Origin: Chloroflexota bacterium
GTDB taxonomy: Bacteria; Chloroflexota; Anaerolineae; Anaerolineales; UBA4823
NCBI GenBank assembly: GCA_020349245.1
Contig: CP070764.1
Coordinates: 975,675 to 1,025,658, forward strand
DNA length: 49,984 nt
Direction: 5' to 3'
Part shown: positions 41,717 through 49,941 of the stretch, piece after piece
How the letters are laid out: the number at the start of each line of letters is the position of its first letter
Position numbering within the stretch: position 1 is the stretch's first letter
Made by a program: the position numbers and the translations under genes
Notes under the pieces: generated by a model
What the model saw: only the letters and a program-made list of their open reading frames with translations
What the model was told of the DNA's origin: nothing
The model's database searches: none

Positions 41717-43000
41717 ATGGGTAGACTTTGGTTATATATGTTAATGGCTAAGAAAGCAATTGACTCAGAAGATAATGCTCTTTCCAGACTGCGAAAAAAA
41801 TGGCTTGCCCTTGCTCTGGGGCAATTCCTGCTGATTTGTTTTGGTTTCCTTATACTAAGAATCTGGTGGGAACCTCAGTTTTCCAGTCTCTGGGCTGGAA
41901 TGGCGGGTTTATTCTCACTTGTATTTTTGGGACAGCTACGGAGTGAGCTAAAACTTAATACCCGTCCTGGTGATAACAAAATACTCCCTCATTTTGGTGC
42001 CGGAAACATACTCACCATCTGGCGTGGCTTTGTCATCGCTTTATTGATTGGATTCCTGATCACGCCCTGGCCAACAGGATGGTTAGCGTGGTTGCCTGGT
42101 TTGCTGTATAGCATCGCAGCGCTGGCGGATCTGTTTGATGGTTATTTAGCCAGAAGATTCGATCATGCCACCCTCCTGGGAGAGAGATTGGACCTGAGCC
42201 TAGATGGTCTGGGTGTGTTAATTGCCAGTATATTACTGGTTAAATATGGACAGGTGCCTGTCTGGTACTTGCTGGTTGGAATGGCCAGATACCTTTATAT
42301 TGGCGGCATCTGGCTGCGCCAAAAAAGTGGGAAGAAAGTTTACGATTTAAGGGAGAGTCCCACACGCCGTCCATTTGCAGGTGCTCAGATGGGCTTCATC
42401 GCGGTTGTCCTTTTCCCAGTATTTTCACCTCCCGGAACATACCTTGCAGCTGCTTTTTTTGCCATCCCTTTCTTGATCGGCTTTATCGCTGATTGGCTGG
42501 TGGTAAGTGGTATGGAAAACCTGGTGATCATGAATATATTCCCCCTGGGGAGCTACCTGAAAAGTGATCCGAAAATTGAACGCTTCTTCCAAAGCTGGAT
42601 AGAAAAGGTTTTGAAAGACTGGCTGCCCTTGTTCGTACGGGTTGTATTGGTATTCATGCTGCTGGTCTGGATTGAGCGCAGCCTGATGGGTTTGTTCCCC
42701 CTGCAATCCAATTCGAGCATAAACATACCCCTGGCTTCTTCTTTGCCAGGGATATGGTTAGTGGGTTTATTTGTTTTCACTTCGACAGGCATTGTTTTGA
42801 TCGCCCTGGGTGCAGCGGGACGCTTTGCTGCCATTCTCGTGTTATTCGGGGTAGGAATATACACCCGCTTCTTCGGCTTGAGTCCTATCGAAGTGCTCTT
42901 GGTCACTGGGTCGGCATTGTTATTTTACCTGGGGAGTGGTCCCTACTCCATCTGGAATCCAGAGCGATTTCTCATCTCAGGAAGGCTTGGTGAAGTATGA
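41717..43000 (+). CDS. CDP-alcohol phosphatidyltransferase with extra membrane region
   Basis: The 427-residue integral membrane protein has two N-terminal helices, then the full CDP-alcohol phosphotransferase motif DLFDGYLARRFDHATLLGER followed by LDLSLD (about 140-165: DxxDGxxAR...G...D...D), so the metal site is complete. Such enzymes join a CDP-activated lipid or inositol-type group to an alcohol in phospholipid or related synthesis. About 150 C-terminal residues add a polar loop and four further helices not part of the core family. AAGGATAT lies before ATG 41717. Its stop overlaps the next start by 4 bases. The lipid product is not known. Confidence 0.82.
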   Translation: MGRLWLYMLMAKKAIDSEDNALSRLRKKWLALALGQFLLICFGFLILRIWWEPQFSSLWAGMAGLFSLVFLGQLRSELKLNTRPGDNKILPHFGAGNILTIWRGFVIALLIGFLITPWPTGWLAWLPGLLYSIAALADLFDGYLARRFDHATLLGERLDLSLDGLGVLIASILLVKYGQVPVWYLLVGMARYLYIGGIWLRQKSGKKVYDLRESPTRRPFAGAQMGFIAVVLFPVFSPPGTYLAAAFFAIPFLIGFIADWLVVSGMENLVIMNIFPLGSYLKSDPKIERFFQSWIEKVLKDWLPLFVRVVLVFMLLVWIERSLMGLFPLQSNSSINIPLASSLPGIWLVGLFVFTSTGIVLIALGAAGRFAAILVLFGVGIYTRFFGLSPIEVLLVTGSALLFYLGSGPYSIWNPERFLISGRLGEV

Positions 43001-44097
43001 GCTTGATGCGGAAAGGATCTATCCCTTCTAACCAGCCGGTGTTACCCCAACTGGGCGAGAAGCAACTTAAGATATATTTGAAATTCTTCGTTTGGGCATT
43101 CATCCCACTTGCTTTTTGGTGGGCTTTGAAAGATATTTCTCCAGCGGAGGTATTGGAAAACTTTAAACGAATCGGTTTCCAGGCAATCCTGGTCTTGGCG
43201 GGATTGAATGTGGTCATTTTTGCCTTGCTCAGTCTGCGCTGGTGGCTCATCTTGCGGGCACAGGGTCATCATCCATCATTTCTCTCTTTGATCAGCTATC
43301 GGCTGGCGGGTTTCGGAGTCAATTATTTCACTCCCGGCCCTCAATTTGGAGGAGAGCCCCTCCAGGTCTATTTGCTCAACCAGCGAGAAGGGTTGAAAAC
43401 TTCCACTGCAGCTGCCAGTGTAAGTGTGGATAAATTACTTGAGTTATTGGCTAACTTCTCCTTTTTATTCGTTGGCATTTCTCTGATCCTCCTTTCAGGA
43501 AATTTGGCAGGAGCAACTCGAAGCGAGTTGATTTTCCTGCCATTGTTGCTGCTTGCATTTCCAATCTCATACTTGGTAGCTTTGAGATTGGGTTATCAAC
43601 CACTCAATGCACTGGTTATCCGAATCGATAATCGGAATATTGATAGCAGCCGCTTTGAGGGCTTAATGGAGACCATCTGTGAAACAGAGTTCCAGGTTTC
43701 AGAATTCTGCCTTCAGAAGGGCCCAACCCTACTTCTTGTGGCTTTCTTGTCTATGTGGGTATGGGCTTTAATGGTCCTTGAGTTCAATCTGATGGCGAGA
43801 TTCTTGGGAATCCATCTCACTCTTATCCAGGTTTTGGTTGCATTGACTGCCGCGCGAATTGCATTTTTACTCCCCTTGCCTGCTGGATTGGGTTCGCTGG
43901 AAGCCGGGCAGGTGATGGCAATGGGTTTGATCGGAGTGAATCCCATCTTGGGTGTCAGCCTCAGCTTGCTGATCAGAGTCCGGGATGTAATTTTTGGCGG
44001 AATCGGCTTATGGCTGGGAGTGATCTATAGCCGCAAACCGACTCATAAAAAAGGGAACATTAATTTACTGTCACATTTCAAAAGGAGAGAAACATGA
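42997..44097 (+). CDS. Flippase-like integral membrane protein (LPG synthase TM / UPF0104 family)
   Basis: The 366-residue protein has about eight membrane helices (about 28-48, 62-82, 135-160, 170-190, 235-258, 265-285, 290-315, 320-345). It shows family features: LISYRLAGFGVNYFTPGPQF, GGEPLQVYLLNQREGLKTST and the later LPLPAGLGSLEAGQVMAMGL. Related proteins flip or move lipids or form the membrane half of lysylphosphatidylglycerol synthase; the soluble transferase half is absent here. The start is in an ATGA overlap with the CDP-alcohol enzyme, and its end overlaps the next gene likewise, so three membrane proteins are translationally coupled. Confidence 0.8.
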   Translation: MSLMRKGSIPSNQPVLPQLGEKQLKIYLKFFVWAFIPLAFWWALKDISPAEVLENFKRIGFQAILVLAGLNVVIFALLSLRWWLILRAQGHHPSFLSLISYRLAGFGVNYFTPGPQFGGEPLQVYLLNQREGLKTSTAAASVSVDKLLELLANFSFLFVGISLILLSGNLAGATRSELIFLPLLLLAFPISYLVALRLGYQPLNALVIRIDNRNIDSSRFEGLMETICETEFQVSEFCLQKGPTLLLVAFLSMWVWALMVLEFNLMARFLGIHLTLIQVLVALTAARIAFLLPLPAGLGSLEAGQVMAMGLIGVNPILGVSLSLLIRVRDVIFGGIGLWLGVIYSRKPTHKKGNINLLSHFKRRET

Positions 44098-44444
44098 AAA
44101 CAAGTACATCCCGATTTGGTGCAGTTCAGGTAGGGATCATAATCCTTGCACTTACTTCAGCATTCATCCATTTTTCTTTGCTCTTCCCTGACATCTTATT
44201 TATATTGAATGGTCTGGGGTATCTGGCTCTGCTGGCTGCCTACTTTTTGCCAATTGAGATTGCCAGGAAAAATCACAGCCTGCTGCGCTGGTTATTCATT
44301 CTTTACGCTGCTGTGACGATCATCGCCTGGGTGATGATCGGTGATAAGTCTTGGCCAGGTGGCGCATTGGGATACGTGACAAAAGTGGTTGAAATTTTCT
44401 TGATAGCGTTATTGGTTGTAGATGGGCGCAAGAGTAATTCTTGA
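44094..44444 (+). CDS. Small four-helix membrane protein
   Basis: The 116-residue protein has four hydrophobic helices (about 10-30, 33-53, 60-82, 85-108) and no motif I recognise. It begins within an ATGA overlap with the flippase-like gene, and GGAGAG (44085-44090) is the ribosome binding site. Its place suggests a helper subunit of the lipid module upstream. The GTP cyclohydrolase II gene starts 31 bases later. The function is not known. Confidence 0.72.
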   Translation: MKTSTSRFGAVQVGIIILALTSAFIHFSLLFPDILFILNGLGYLALLAAYFLPIEIARKNHSLLRWLFILYAAVTIIAWVMIGDKSWPGGALGYVTKVVEIFLIALLVVDGRKSNS

Positions 44445-44475
44445 ATCTCGTCTATCCAGAAATTGAGAGAATCTT

Positions 44476-45132
44476 ATGGTGAATTATTGTGTAGAAAGAA
44501 AAGTTATCTCCCGCATACCTACCCCAGATGGTGAATTTCAACTCTATCTTTATACGAACGATCAAGATGATAAAGAGCACCTTGCTTTGGTCATGGGTGA
44601 AGTCAGTGGCAAAGAGGATGTCAAAGTCCGCATTCATTCAGAGTGTTACACCGGTGATGTACTTGGTTCTCTGCGCTGTGATTGTGGAGAACAGCTCCGC
44701 TTTGCGATGCATAAAATCGCCATGGCTGGTGAAGGGGTTTTGATCTACCTTCGTCAGGAAGGTCGCGGAATTGGCTTGTTGGATAAGCTGCGTGCTTACA
44801 ACCTGCAGGACCAGGGATTGGATACCGTAGACGCTAATTTGGCGTTGGGGCATGAAGCAGATGAGCGTGATTACACACTGGCAGCCTGCATCCTTAAAGA
44901 CCTGGGACCCAGGTCGGTAGAATTGATGACAAATAACCCCTTGAAGATTGAAGAACTCCTCCAGGCGGGTGTACAGGTTACCCAGAGATTGTCGCTGGAA
45001 ACCACAGTCACCTCGCATAATGTCCAATATTTATTTACCAAGGCCCAGCGCATGCAGCATATGCTTAACCTGGATCACCTTTTCCAGCAAAGCATGGTTC
45101 CCCAAAAAGGTAGGGGTAATGGAGCTGCTTGA
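44476..45132 (+). CDS. ribA: GTP cyclohydrolase II
   Basis: The 218-residue enzyme opens GTP to 2,5-diamino-6-ribosylamino-pyrimidinone 5'-phosphate, formate and diphosphate. The signatures are complete: zinc cysteines in ECYTGDVLGSLRCDCGEQL (about 55-73), the catalytic arginine loop RQEGRGIGLLDKLRAYNLQ (about 95-113), and DTVDANLALGHEADERDYTL. It is the stand-alone form, with no fused RibB (DHBP synthase) domain. The next gene, a RibD-type reductase, starts 14 bases before its stop. No ribB, ribE or ribH lies nearby, so it may serve a pathway other than riboflavin. Symbol given by enzyme family. Confidence 0.93.
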   Translation: MVNYCVERKVISRIPTPDGEFQLYLYTNDQDDKEHLALVMGEVSGKEDVKVRIHSECYTGDVLGSLRCDCGEQLRFAMHKIAMAGEGVLIYLRQEGRGIGLLDKLRAYNLQDQGLDTVDANLALGHEADERDYTLAACILKDLGPRSVELMTNNPLKIEELLQAGVQVTQRLSLETTVTSHNVQYLFTKAQRMQHMLNLDHLFQQSMVPQKGRGNGAA

Positions 45133-45847
45133 GCGGATTTTAGCGGAGATGAGCGGTATTGAAAAACCTAACAGCCGCCCATTGGTTACGCTGAGCTACG
45201 CACAAAGCTTGGACGGCAGTATTGCACTCCGGCGCGGAGTTCAAACGCGGATCAGCAATGAGGCATCTGCACGTTTAACTCACCAGTTGCGTGCAAATCA
45301 TGATGCTATCCTTGTTGGTATTGGTACAGTTCTTGCGGACGATCCCAGACTGACAGTGAGATTGGTCAGCGGGAAGAACCCACAGCCGGTCATTCTTGAC
45401 AGCCATTTGCGCACGCCACCGGGATCGGCACTGGTCAGGGAAGGCAAGCCCTGGATTGCCACAACGCTTGCGAGCGATCCAGAAAAGGCTGAAAATTTTG
45501 TTGCTCAAGGCGTCGAACTGCTTCATCTCCCGCATGACACTCACGGACAGGTTATGCTTCCAGAACTTCTGGGATGCTTGAGCCGAATGGGTGTTGAACG
45601 GTTAATGGTCGAAGGCGGAGCAACGGTGATCTCGAGGTTCCTCTCAATGCAGCTGGTTGACTATTTGGTCATAACAATTGCTCCGCTGATCCTGGGAGGA
45701 CTCCCTGCAGTGAATTTTTCAGAATCGATATGGGCAGAATCTTCCCAGGAATATTTTCCAGGATTGGGAGACATGGTTGTGGAAATGTTGGGTGAAGATA
45801 TGATTATCTCAGGAATGCCAAGTTGGCGGCCATTGCTGAGATACTAA
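45119..45847 (+). CDS. RibD-type pyrimidine reductase (no deaminase domain)
   Basis: The start is placed at ATG 45119 (243 residues), overlapping ribA by 14 bases; the longer frame from 44948 is an artefact. The protein is only the reductase half of RibD (dihydrofolate-reductase-like fold): VTLSYAQSLDGSIALRRG, LRANHDAILVGIGTVLADDP, and VERLMVEGGATVISRFL with the NADPH and substrate motifs. In fungi and archaea such enzymes reduce the ribose of the diaminopyrimidine before deamination; bacterial RibD usually has the deaminase fused. So the product here is likely a diamino-ribitylamino compound. The dehydrogenase gene follows after 12 bases. Confidence 0.87.
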   Translation: MELLERILAEMSGIEKPNSRPLVTLSYAQSLDGSIALRRGVQTRISNEASARLTHQLRANHDAILVGIGTVLADDPRLTVRLVSGKNPQPVILDSHLRTPPGSALVREGKPWIATTLASDPEKAENFVAQGVELLHLPHDTHGQVMLPELLGCLSRMGVERLMVEGGATVISRFLSMQLVDYLVITIAPLILGGLPAVNFSESIWAESSQEYFPGLGDMVVEMLGEDMIISGMPSWRPLLRY

Positions 45848-45859
45848 AATAGAGTTGAC

Positions 45860-46882
45860 ATGCAAAGCACAGGCGTATTATTTGTGGCTCCAAGGGTGGT
45901 AGAAGTTCGGCAGGAGCAGATGGCAGACCTGAAACCCGACCAGGTCTTGGTTCGAACCTTGATTTCTGCGATCAGTCCTGGAACGGAAATGCTGCTTTAT
46001 CGCGGTGAATTTCCCGCTGACCTGCCCCTGGATGAAAATCTCGAAAGTCTTGCTGGGCAAGCAACTTATCCTGTGAAATATGGGTACTCGGCGATCGGTG
46101 AGGTCATCGAGCGTGGGGAGGCAGTGGATTCTGAATGGATTGGCAAGCGGGTATTTGCTTTCCAACCTCATGTTAGCCATTTTGTCGTGAAACCGGATGC
46201 ACTGCAAGTCATCCCGCAAGAAATTTCGGAGGAAGATGCAGCCTTTTTACCCAATATGGAGACTGCGGTGAACTTTGTAATGGATGGCAGGCCATTAATC
46301 GGGGAAAATGTGATTCTCTTTGGACAGGGAATCGTTGGTTTATTAACCACTGCGCTCTTGGCCCAATATCCCCTGAATAACCTGATCACTGTTGATCCTT
46401 TTGCTATTCGACGCCGGGCATCGCTTGATCTTGGGGCCAATATTTCCATAGAATCCTCTGATGCCGTTTCGATGGAGCAGGGAATTGGACTGTTCAAAGG
46501 TTCTCGATTTCCAGGTGCAGATCTAATATACGAGCTTACTGGCAATCCACAGGTGCTAAACCATGCCCTGGAAGTTTGTAGATTTACCGGTCGCATTGTT
46601 ATCGGATCTTGGTATGGAAAAAAGCAAGCTGACCTCAATCTTGGCGGTTGGTTTCATCGTAGCCGGATCCAGCTGATCAGCAGCCAGGTGAGCAGCATAA
46701 ACCCCGAATTCAGTGCCAGGTGGGACAAAGATCGCCGTTTTCAAGTTGCCTGGGAAATGCTCAGCAGGGTGAAACCTTCCCGGTTAATCACCCACCGAAT
46801 CCCAATCCGGGAAGCAGGCGAGGCATACCGCTTGGTGGATCAACAACCGGGTGAAACGATCCAGATTATTCTTACATATTGA
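45860..46882 (+). CDS. Medium-chain dehydrogenase/reductase (zinc-free type)
   Basis: The 340-residue protein has the MDR plan: a GroES-like start (LISAISPGTEMLLYRGEFPA), YGYSAIGEVIERG, and a nucleotide-binding motif ILFGQGIVGLLTTALLAQ at about 151-168. The usual catalytic-zinc Cys/His set and the four-Cys structural zinc lobe are absent, as in BchC-like or quinone-reductase-like members. It probably uses NAD(P)H to reduce or oxidise a keto or hydroxyl group on the product of the neighbouring genes. The gap after it, 96 bases, is the largest in this gene string, with a TATAAT at 46935-46940 that might be a weak promoter. The substrate is unknown. Confidence 0.8.
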   Translation: MQSTGVLFVAPRVVEVRQEQMADLKPDQVLVRTLISAISPGTEMLLYRGEFPADLPLDENLESLAGQATYPVKYGYSAIGEVIERGEAVDSEWIGKRVFAFQPHVSHFVVKPDALQVIPQEISEEDAAFLPNMETAVNFVMDGRPLIGENVILFGQGIVGLLTTALLAQYPLNNLITVDPFAIRRRASLDLGANISIESSDAVSMEQGIGLFKGSRFPGADLIYELTGNPQVLNHALEVCRFTGRIVIGSWYGKKQADLNLGGWFHRSRIQLISSQVSSINPEFSARWDKDRRFQVAWEMLSRVKPSRLITHRIPIREAGEAYRLVDQQPGETIQIILTY

Positions 46883-46978
46883 TCTGGATTCGTTAATCAA
46901 TGTGTAAAAATGAGCGATCGGGGGATATGGTGGGTATAATCAAACCTGAGTTCAAACAAGGGAAAGGAGATCGAAGGG

Positions 46979-47371
46979 ATGTACAACGTTGCTGTCAAGC
47001 GGGAATTTACAGCTCAACATTTTCTCATTGGGGGTGATTGGGGTCCTGAGAACGAACTTCATGCCCACCAATACCAGGTTGAAGTGCAGTTGCAGGGTGC
47101 TAAGTTGGACCAACACGGATATCTGGTTGATATTGTGGATATCGAGAAGAACCTTGATTCAATGGTCGCAGATTACCGGGGCAAGGTTCTCAACAATTTA
47201 CCCGAATTCAAGGGGTTGAATCCTAGCATTGAACATTTCTCGCGCATCTTTTGCCTGGGATTTGCCAAGAGAATCAAGGAAGATAATATTTCCAGGATCA
47301 AGGTGAAAATCTGGGAGAATGATATAGCTTGGTCTTCCTACCAACATGAGAGAAATCAGCAGGGTAAGTAA
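46979..47371 (+). CDS. 6-pyruvoyl-tetrahydropterin synthase / QueD-family protein lacking the catalytic Cys
   Basis: The 130-residue protein has the tetrahydropterin-synthase fold. The zinc histidines are present: His14 (FTAQHF) and the pair His28/His30 (ELHAHQYQ). The pterin-binding Glu is in VKIWENDIAWSSYQ. The catalytic Cys, usually a few residues before the HxH motif, is missing: the stretch reads GPENE. So it probably does not catalyse the standard 6-pyruvoyl or 6-carboxy reaction. Family members process dihydroneopterin triphosphate. Flanking glycosyltransferase and methyltransferase genes suggest a role in a modified pterin. AAAGGAGAT precedes the ATG. Confidence 0.83.
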   Translation: MYNVAVKREFTAQHFLIGGDWGPENELHAHQYQVEVQLQGAKLDQHGYLVDIVDIEKNLDSMVADYRGKVLNNLPEFKGLNPSIEHFSRIFCLGFAKRIKEDNISRIKVKIWENDIAWSSYQHERNQQGK

Positions 47372-47393
47372 TATTGATCTTGGGTAGGTTAAA

Positions 47394-48473
47394 TTGCGTA
47401 TCGCGTTGATTGTATATGGGAGTATCGATACCCTCTCTGGGGGATATTTATATGATCGGATGCTGGTGGAATACATGAAATCCAGGGGAGACCAGGTGGC
47501 GATCATTTCCATCCCCTGGCGGGACTATGCCCGCAATCTCCTGGATAATTTCTCAATCAGCTTATACAAGAAGCTGGTGGACCTACCTGTTGATTTAGTC
47601 CTGCAGGATGAGCTCAATCATCCTTCCTTGTTTATACTTAATAAAGCGATTTCCAGAAAGAGGGATTTTAAAATCATCTCGATTGTCCATCACTTGCGAA
47701 GCAGTGAAGCGAATCCAAAATTGGTAAACTACTTCTACCGCTGGGTGGAGAAACAATATCTGCAGCATGTGGACGGCTTTGTTTTTAACAGCATAAGCAC
47801 TCAAGATTCAGTTGAAAAGTTAACCAAGAAAAACAGGCCGTCGGTTATGGCATATCCTGCCGGCAACAGGCTACACCCCGAGATCTCTCATAGTCAGGTT
47901 GCTGCCAGATCGAAACTGGGTGGACCTCTGCAGATCATATTTCTCGGGAATGTTACTCCCCGAAAAGGTCTGCATGTGTTGCTGGAGGCTTTGCGGGAAA
48001 TCCCGCCAGAATATTGGCGCTTGACAGTTGTCGGTAGCCTCGGGATGGATCCACGTTACGCAGAAGAAATCAGGCGCAGTGTGCATAGATCTGGTATTGA
48101 AAAATTAGTGTCTTTTACCGGTCCCCTGGATGAACGCGATCTCAGGAGCAGGCTGTATCGAAGTCAATTAATGGCTGTTCCGTCTTTCCACGAGGGCTTC
48201 GGTATCGCCTATCTGGAAGGAATGGGGTTTGGTTTACCTGCGATTGCCTCTTCTGATGGTGGCGCAGGTGAATTCGTAACCCACGGAGTGGATGGGTATC
48301 TGGTACCACCAGGCAACCCTTCACTGCTCTATGAATATATCTTAAGGCTGAGTAGCGATAGAGTGCTGCTTTCCCGGATGAGCCTTGCGGCCTTGAATAG
48401 ATACCGGAACCACTCGACCTGGGAGGAGTCAAATTCCCGGATTAGGTATTTCTTGGAGAAAATGAGCCATTGA
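47394..48473 (+). CDS. GT4-family glycosyltransferase
   Basis: The 359-residue protein has the GT-B fold of family 4: N-terminal IALIVYGSIDTLSGGYLYDR with the acceptor loop, FLGNVTPRKGLHVLLEAL (about 182-199), and the sugar-nucleotide site VPSFHEGFGIAYLEGMGFGL, the E-x7-E motif, followed by ASSDGGAGEFV. It transfers a sugar from an activated donor to an unknown acceptor. It has no signal peptide. The start is TTG 47394, the first codon of MRIALIV, with GGTAGG upstream. It lies 22 bases after the pterin-synthase homologue and 10 bases before the methyltransferase, so the sugar acceptor may be a pterin. Confidence 0.88.
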   Translation: MRIALIVYGSIDTLSGGYLYDRMLVEYMKSRGDQVAIISIPWRDYARNLLDNFSISLYKKLVDLPVDLVLQDELNHPSLFILNKAISRKRDFKIISIVHHLRSSEANPKLVNYFYRWVEKQYLQHVDGFVFNSISTQDSVEKLTKKNRPSVMAYPAGNRLHPEISHSQVAARSKLGGPLQIIFLGNVTPRKGLHVLLEALREIPPEYWRLTVVGSLGMDPRYAEEIRRSVHRSGIEKLVSFTGPLDERDLRSRLYRSQLMAVPSFHEGFGIAYLEGMGFGLPAIASSDGGAGEFVTHGVDGYLVPPGNPSLLYEYILRLSSDRVLLSRMSLAALNRYRNHSTWEESNSRIRYFLEKMSH

Positions 48474-48483
48474 AAGGACAATA

Positions 48484-49416
48484 ATGACCGCAGAGGGTTA
48501 CAGTTTTACTCATTACCTGGCAGCAAAAAAAAGCGTTGATAACCGGGCAATCAATCGATATGTTTGGCAGTTATTAGGAGAGTCATTGCCCCAAACTTCA
48601 GAAGATGCCCCGCTAAAAGTCCTTGAGATAGGTGCGGGTATTGGCACAATGATCGAACGGATGCTCGAGTGGAACTTATGCAAGCGTGCGGATTATACGG
48701 CTATTGATTCATCTTCCATGAACATCAACTTCGCCAAGGAACGACTGCAAGACTGGGCAGTTCAGCAGGGGTACCTTGTGGAAAAAAGGCAAGACATATT
48801 GACCATACAGCGGGAAGATATCCAGGTTGACATGAAGCTGCTCGATATTGATTTATTCGATTTCCTCGCTGATCAGCGAAATGAAAGTTCATTTGATCTC
48901 TTGGTGGCGCATGCTTTCCTTGACCTGGTTGATCTTCCGCGCACTTTGCCGCGAATCTTCAAATTAGGACGCAGCGGAAGTTTGTTTTATTTCTCCATAA
49001 ACTACGACGGCTTGACAATATTTGAACCTCTTATCGATGCGGATTTCGATCGACAGGTTCTGGATCGCTATCACCTCACGATGGGTGCACGTTTTCAGGA
49101 AGGTAAACTCTTCGGGGATAGTCAATCTGGACGCCACCTCATCCAACAAATCCAAGCTGCAGGAGGGATTGTCTCTGCGGCAGGCAGCTCAGATTGGGTG
49201 GTATTTCCTGGCTCATCCGGTTATCCTGAAGACGAAGCCTATTTCCTGCATTTTATAATCGACACGATCTTCCAGGCATTGAAAAATGATCCTGAATTAG
49301 ATGAGGATAGGTTTTCGGCGTGGGTAGGCGAACGACATGCACAAATTGAGAGGCAAGAATTGGTTTATATTGCCCATCAGCTGGATTATTTGGGTGATGT
49401 CCAATCGAACCCATGA
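48484..49416 (+). CDS. SAM-dependent methyltransferase
   Basis: The 310-residue class I methyltransferase has motif I at KVLEIGAGIGTMIERML (about 41-57), the acidic loop YTAIDSSSMNINFAKERL, and FDLLVAHAFLDLVDLPRTLP as motif IV with a preserved fold around it. The N-terminus (YSFTHYLAAKKSVDNRAINR) and about 130 C-terminal residues are less typical and may make the substrate pocket. It starts 10 bases after the glycosyltransferase gene, behind AAAGGACA, and ends in an ATGA overlap with the GIY-YIG gene. The acceptor is unknown; by context a glycosylated pterin or diaminopyrimidine is possible. Confidence 0.85.
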   Translation: MTAEGYSFTHYLAAKKSVDNRAINRYVWQLLGESLPQTSEDAPLKVLEIGAGIGTMIERMLEWNLCKRADYTAIDSSSMNINFAKERLQDWAVQQGYLVEKRQDILTIQREDIQVDMKLLDIDLFDFLADQRNESSFDLLVAHAFLDLVDLPRTLPRIFKLGRSGSLFYFSINYDGLTIFEPLIDADFDRQVLDRYHLTMGARFQEGKLFGDSQSGRHLIQQIQAAGGIVSAAGSSDWVVFPGSSGYPEDEAYFLHFIIDTIFQALKNDPELDEDRFSAWVGERHAQIERQELVYIAHQLDYLGDVQSNP

Positions 49417-49931
49417 AAAATTTCAGAGAAATTAACACCAGCGGTATACCAAGTCAAATGGGAAGTTATGCACTTCACCTGCGGCTTGACCAGCCTTCTT
49501 GTGAGCAAATTGGAAGGCTGGGAGAGTTTTATTTCCCTGCCGGTGATTATTTATATATTGGCAGCGCAATGGGTTCTGGTGGCTTGCGAGCTCGTTTAAG
49601 CCATCACCTGCGAGGACCAAAGCGAAATCACTGGCATATTGATTGGCTGCGGGCGATCACGAAGGTAGCAGGGTTTTATTATCTGGTGGGTGATAAACGG
49701 TTCGAATGTTTGTGGAGTCAGATGCTTGGAGAAAACCCTGGGACAGCGATCCCAGCACCTCGGTTCGGTGCCAGTGACTGCATGGTTAGTGGTCAGTCAT
49801 GTTTTGCACATTTATTCTGGCTGGGATCAGGCTTGCGTATAGATAAATTAGCTAAGCTACTTTCTGAGGCCTGTGGAACCAGGGTGCCTTATCTCCAAGT
49901 CAGAGCGGACACATACCATGAGATAGAGTAA
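49413..49931 (+). CDS. GIY-YIG nuclease-like protein (DUF123 type)
   Basis: The 172-residue protein has the core found in DUF123/GIY-YIG proteins: MGSYALHLRL, FYFPAGDYLYIGSAMGSGGL (the GIY-YIG-like strand pair), LRARLSHHLRGPKRNHWHID, and later FGASDCMVSGQSCFAHLFWL with the cysteine pair common in the group. In other genomes it occurs alone or fused to endonuclease III. It starts in a 4-base overlap with the methyltransferase stop; an internal ATG at 49458 is the other option. Its place at the end of the gene string may be chance. A role in DNA repair is only inferred. Confidence 0.8.
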   Translation: MKNFREINTSGIPSQMGSYALHLRLDQPSCEQIGRLGEFYFPAGDYLYIGSAMGSGGLRARLSHHLRGPKRNHWHIDWLRAITKVAGFYYLVGDKRFECLWSQMLGENPGTAIPAPRFGASDCMVSGQSCFAHLFWLGSGLRIDKLAKLLSEACGTRVPYLQVRADTYHEIE

Positions 49932-49941
49932 AATTCATCTT

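Noticed and set aside
44948..45118. Longer N-terminus for the RibD-type reductase
   Set aside because: The extra stretch overlaps ribA; the conserved reductase fold begins after ATG 45119, which has a suitable upstream GGTAGGGG.
46935..46940. TATAAT before the pterin-synthase homologue as a firm promoter
   Set aside because: No -35 box of useful quality lies 16-18 bases upstream, so I mention it only within the gene notes.
41553..49931. Phage, CRISPR or integrative element
   Set aside because: No repeats, integrase, structural or Cas genes are visible; the gene content is metabolic and base use matches the neighbours.
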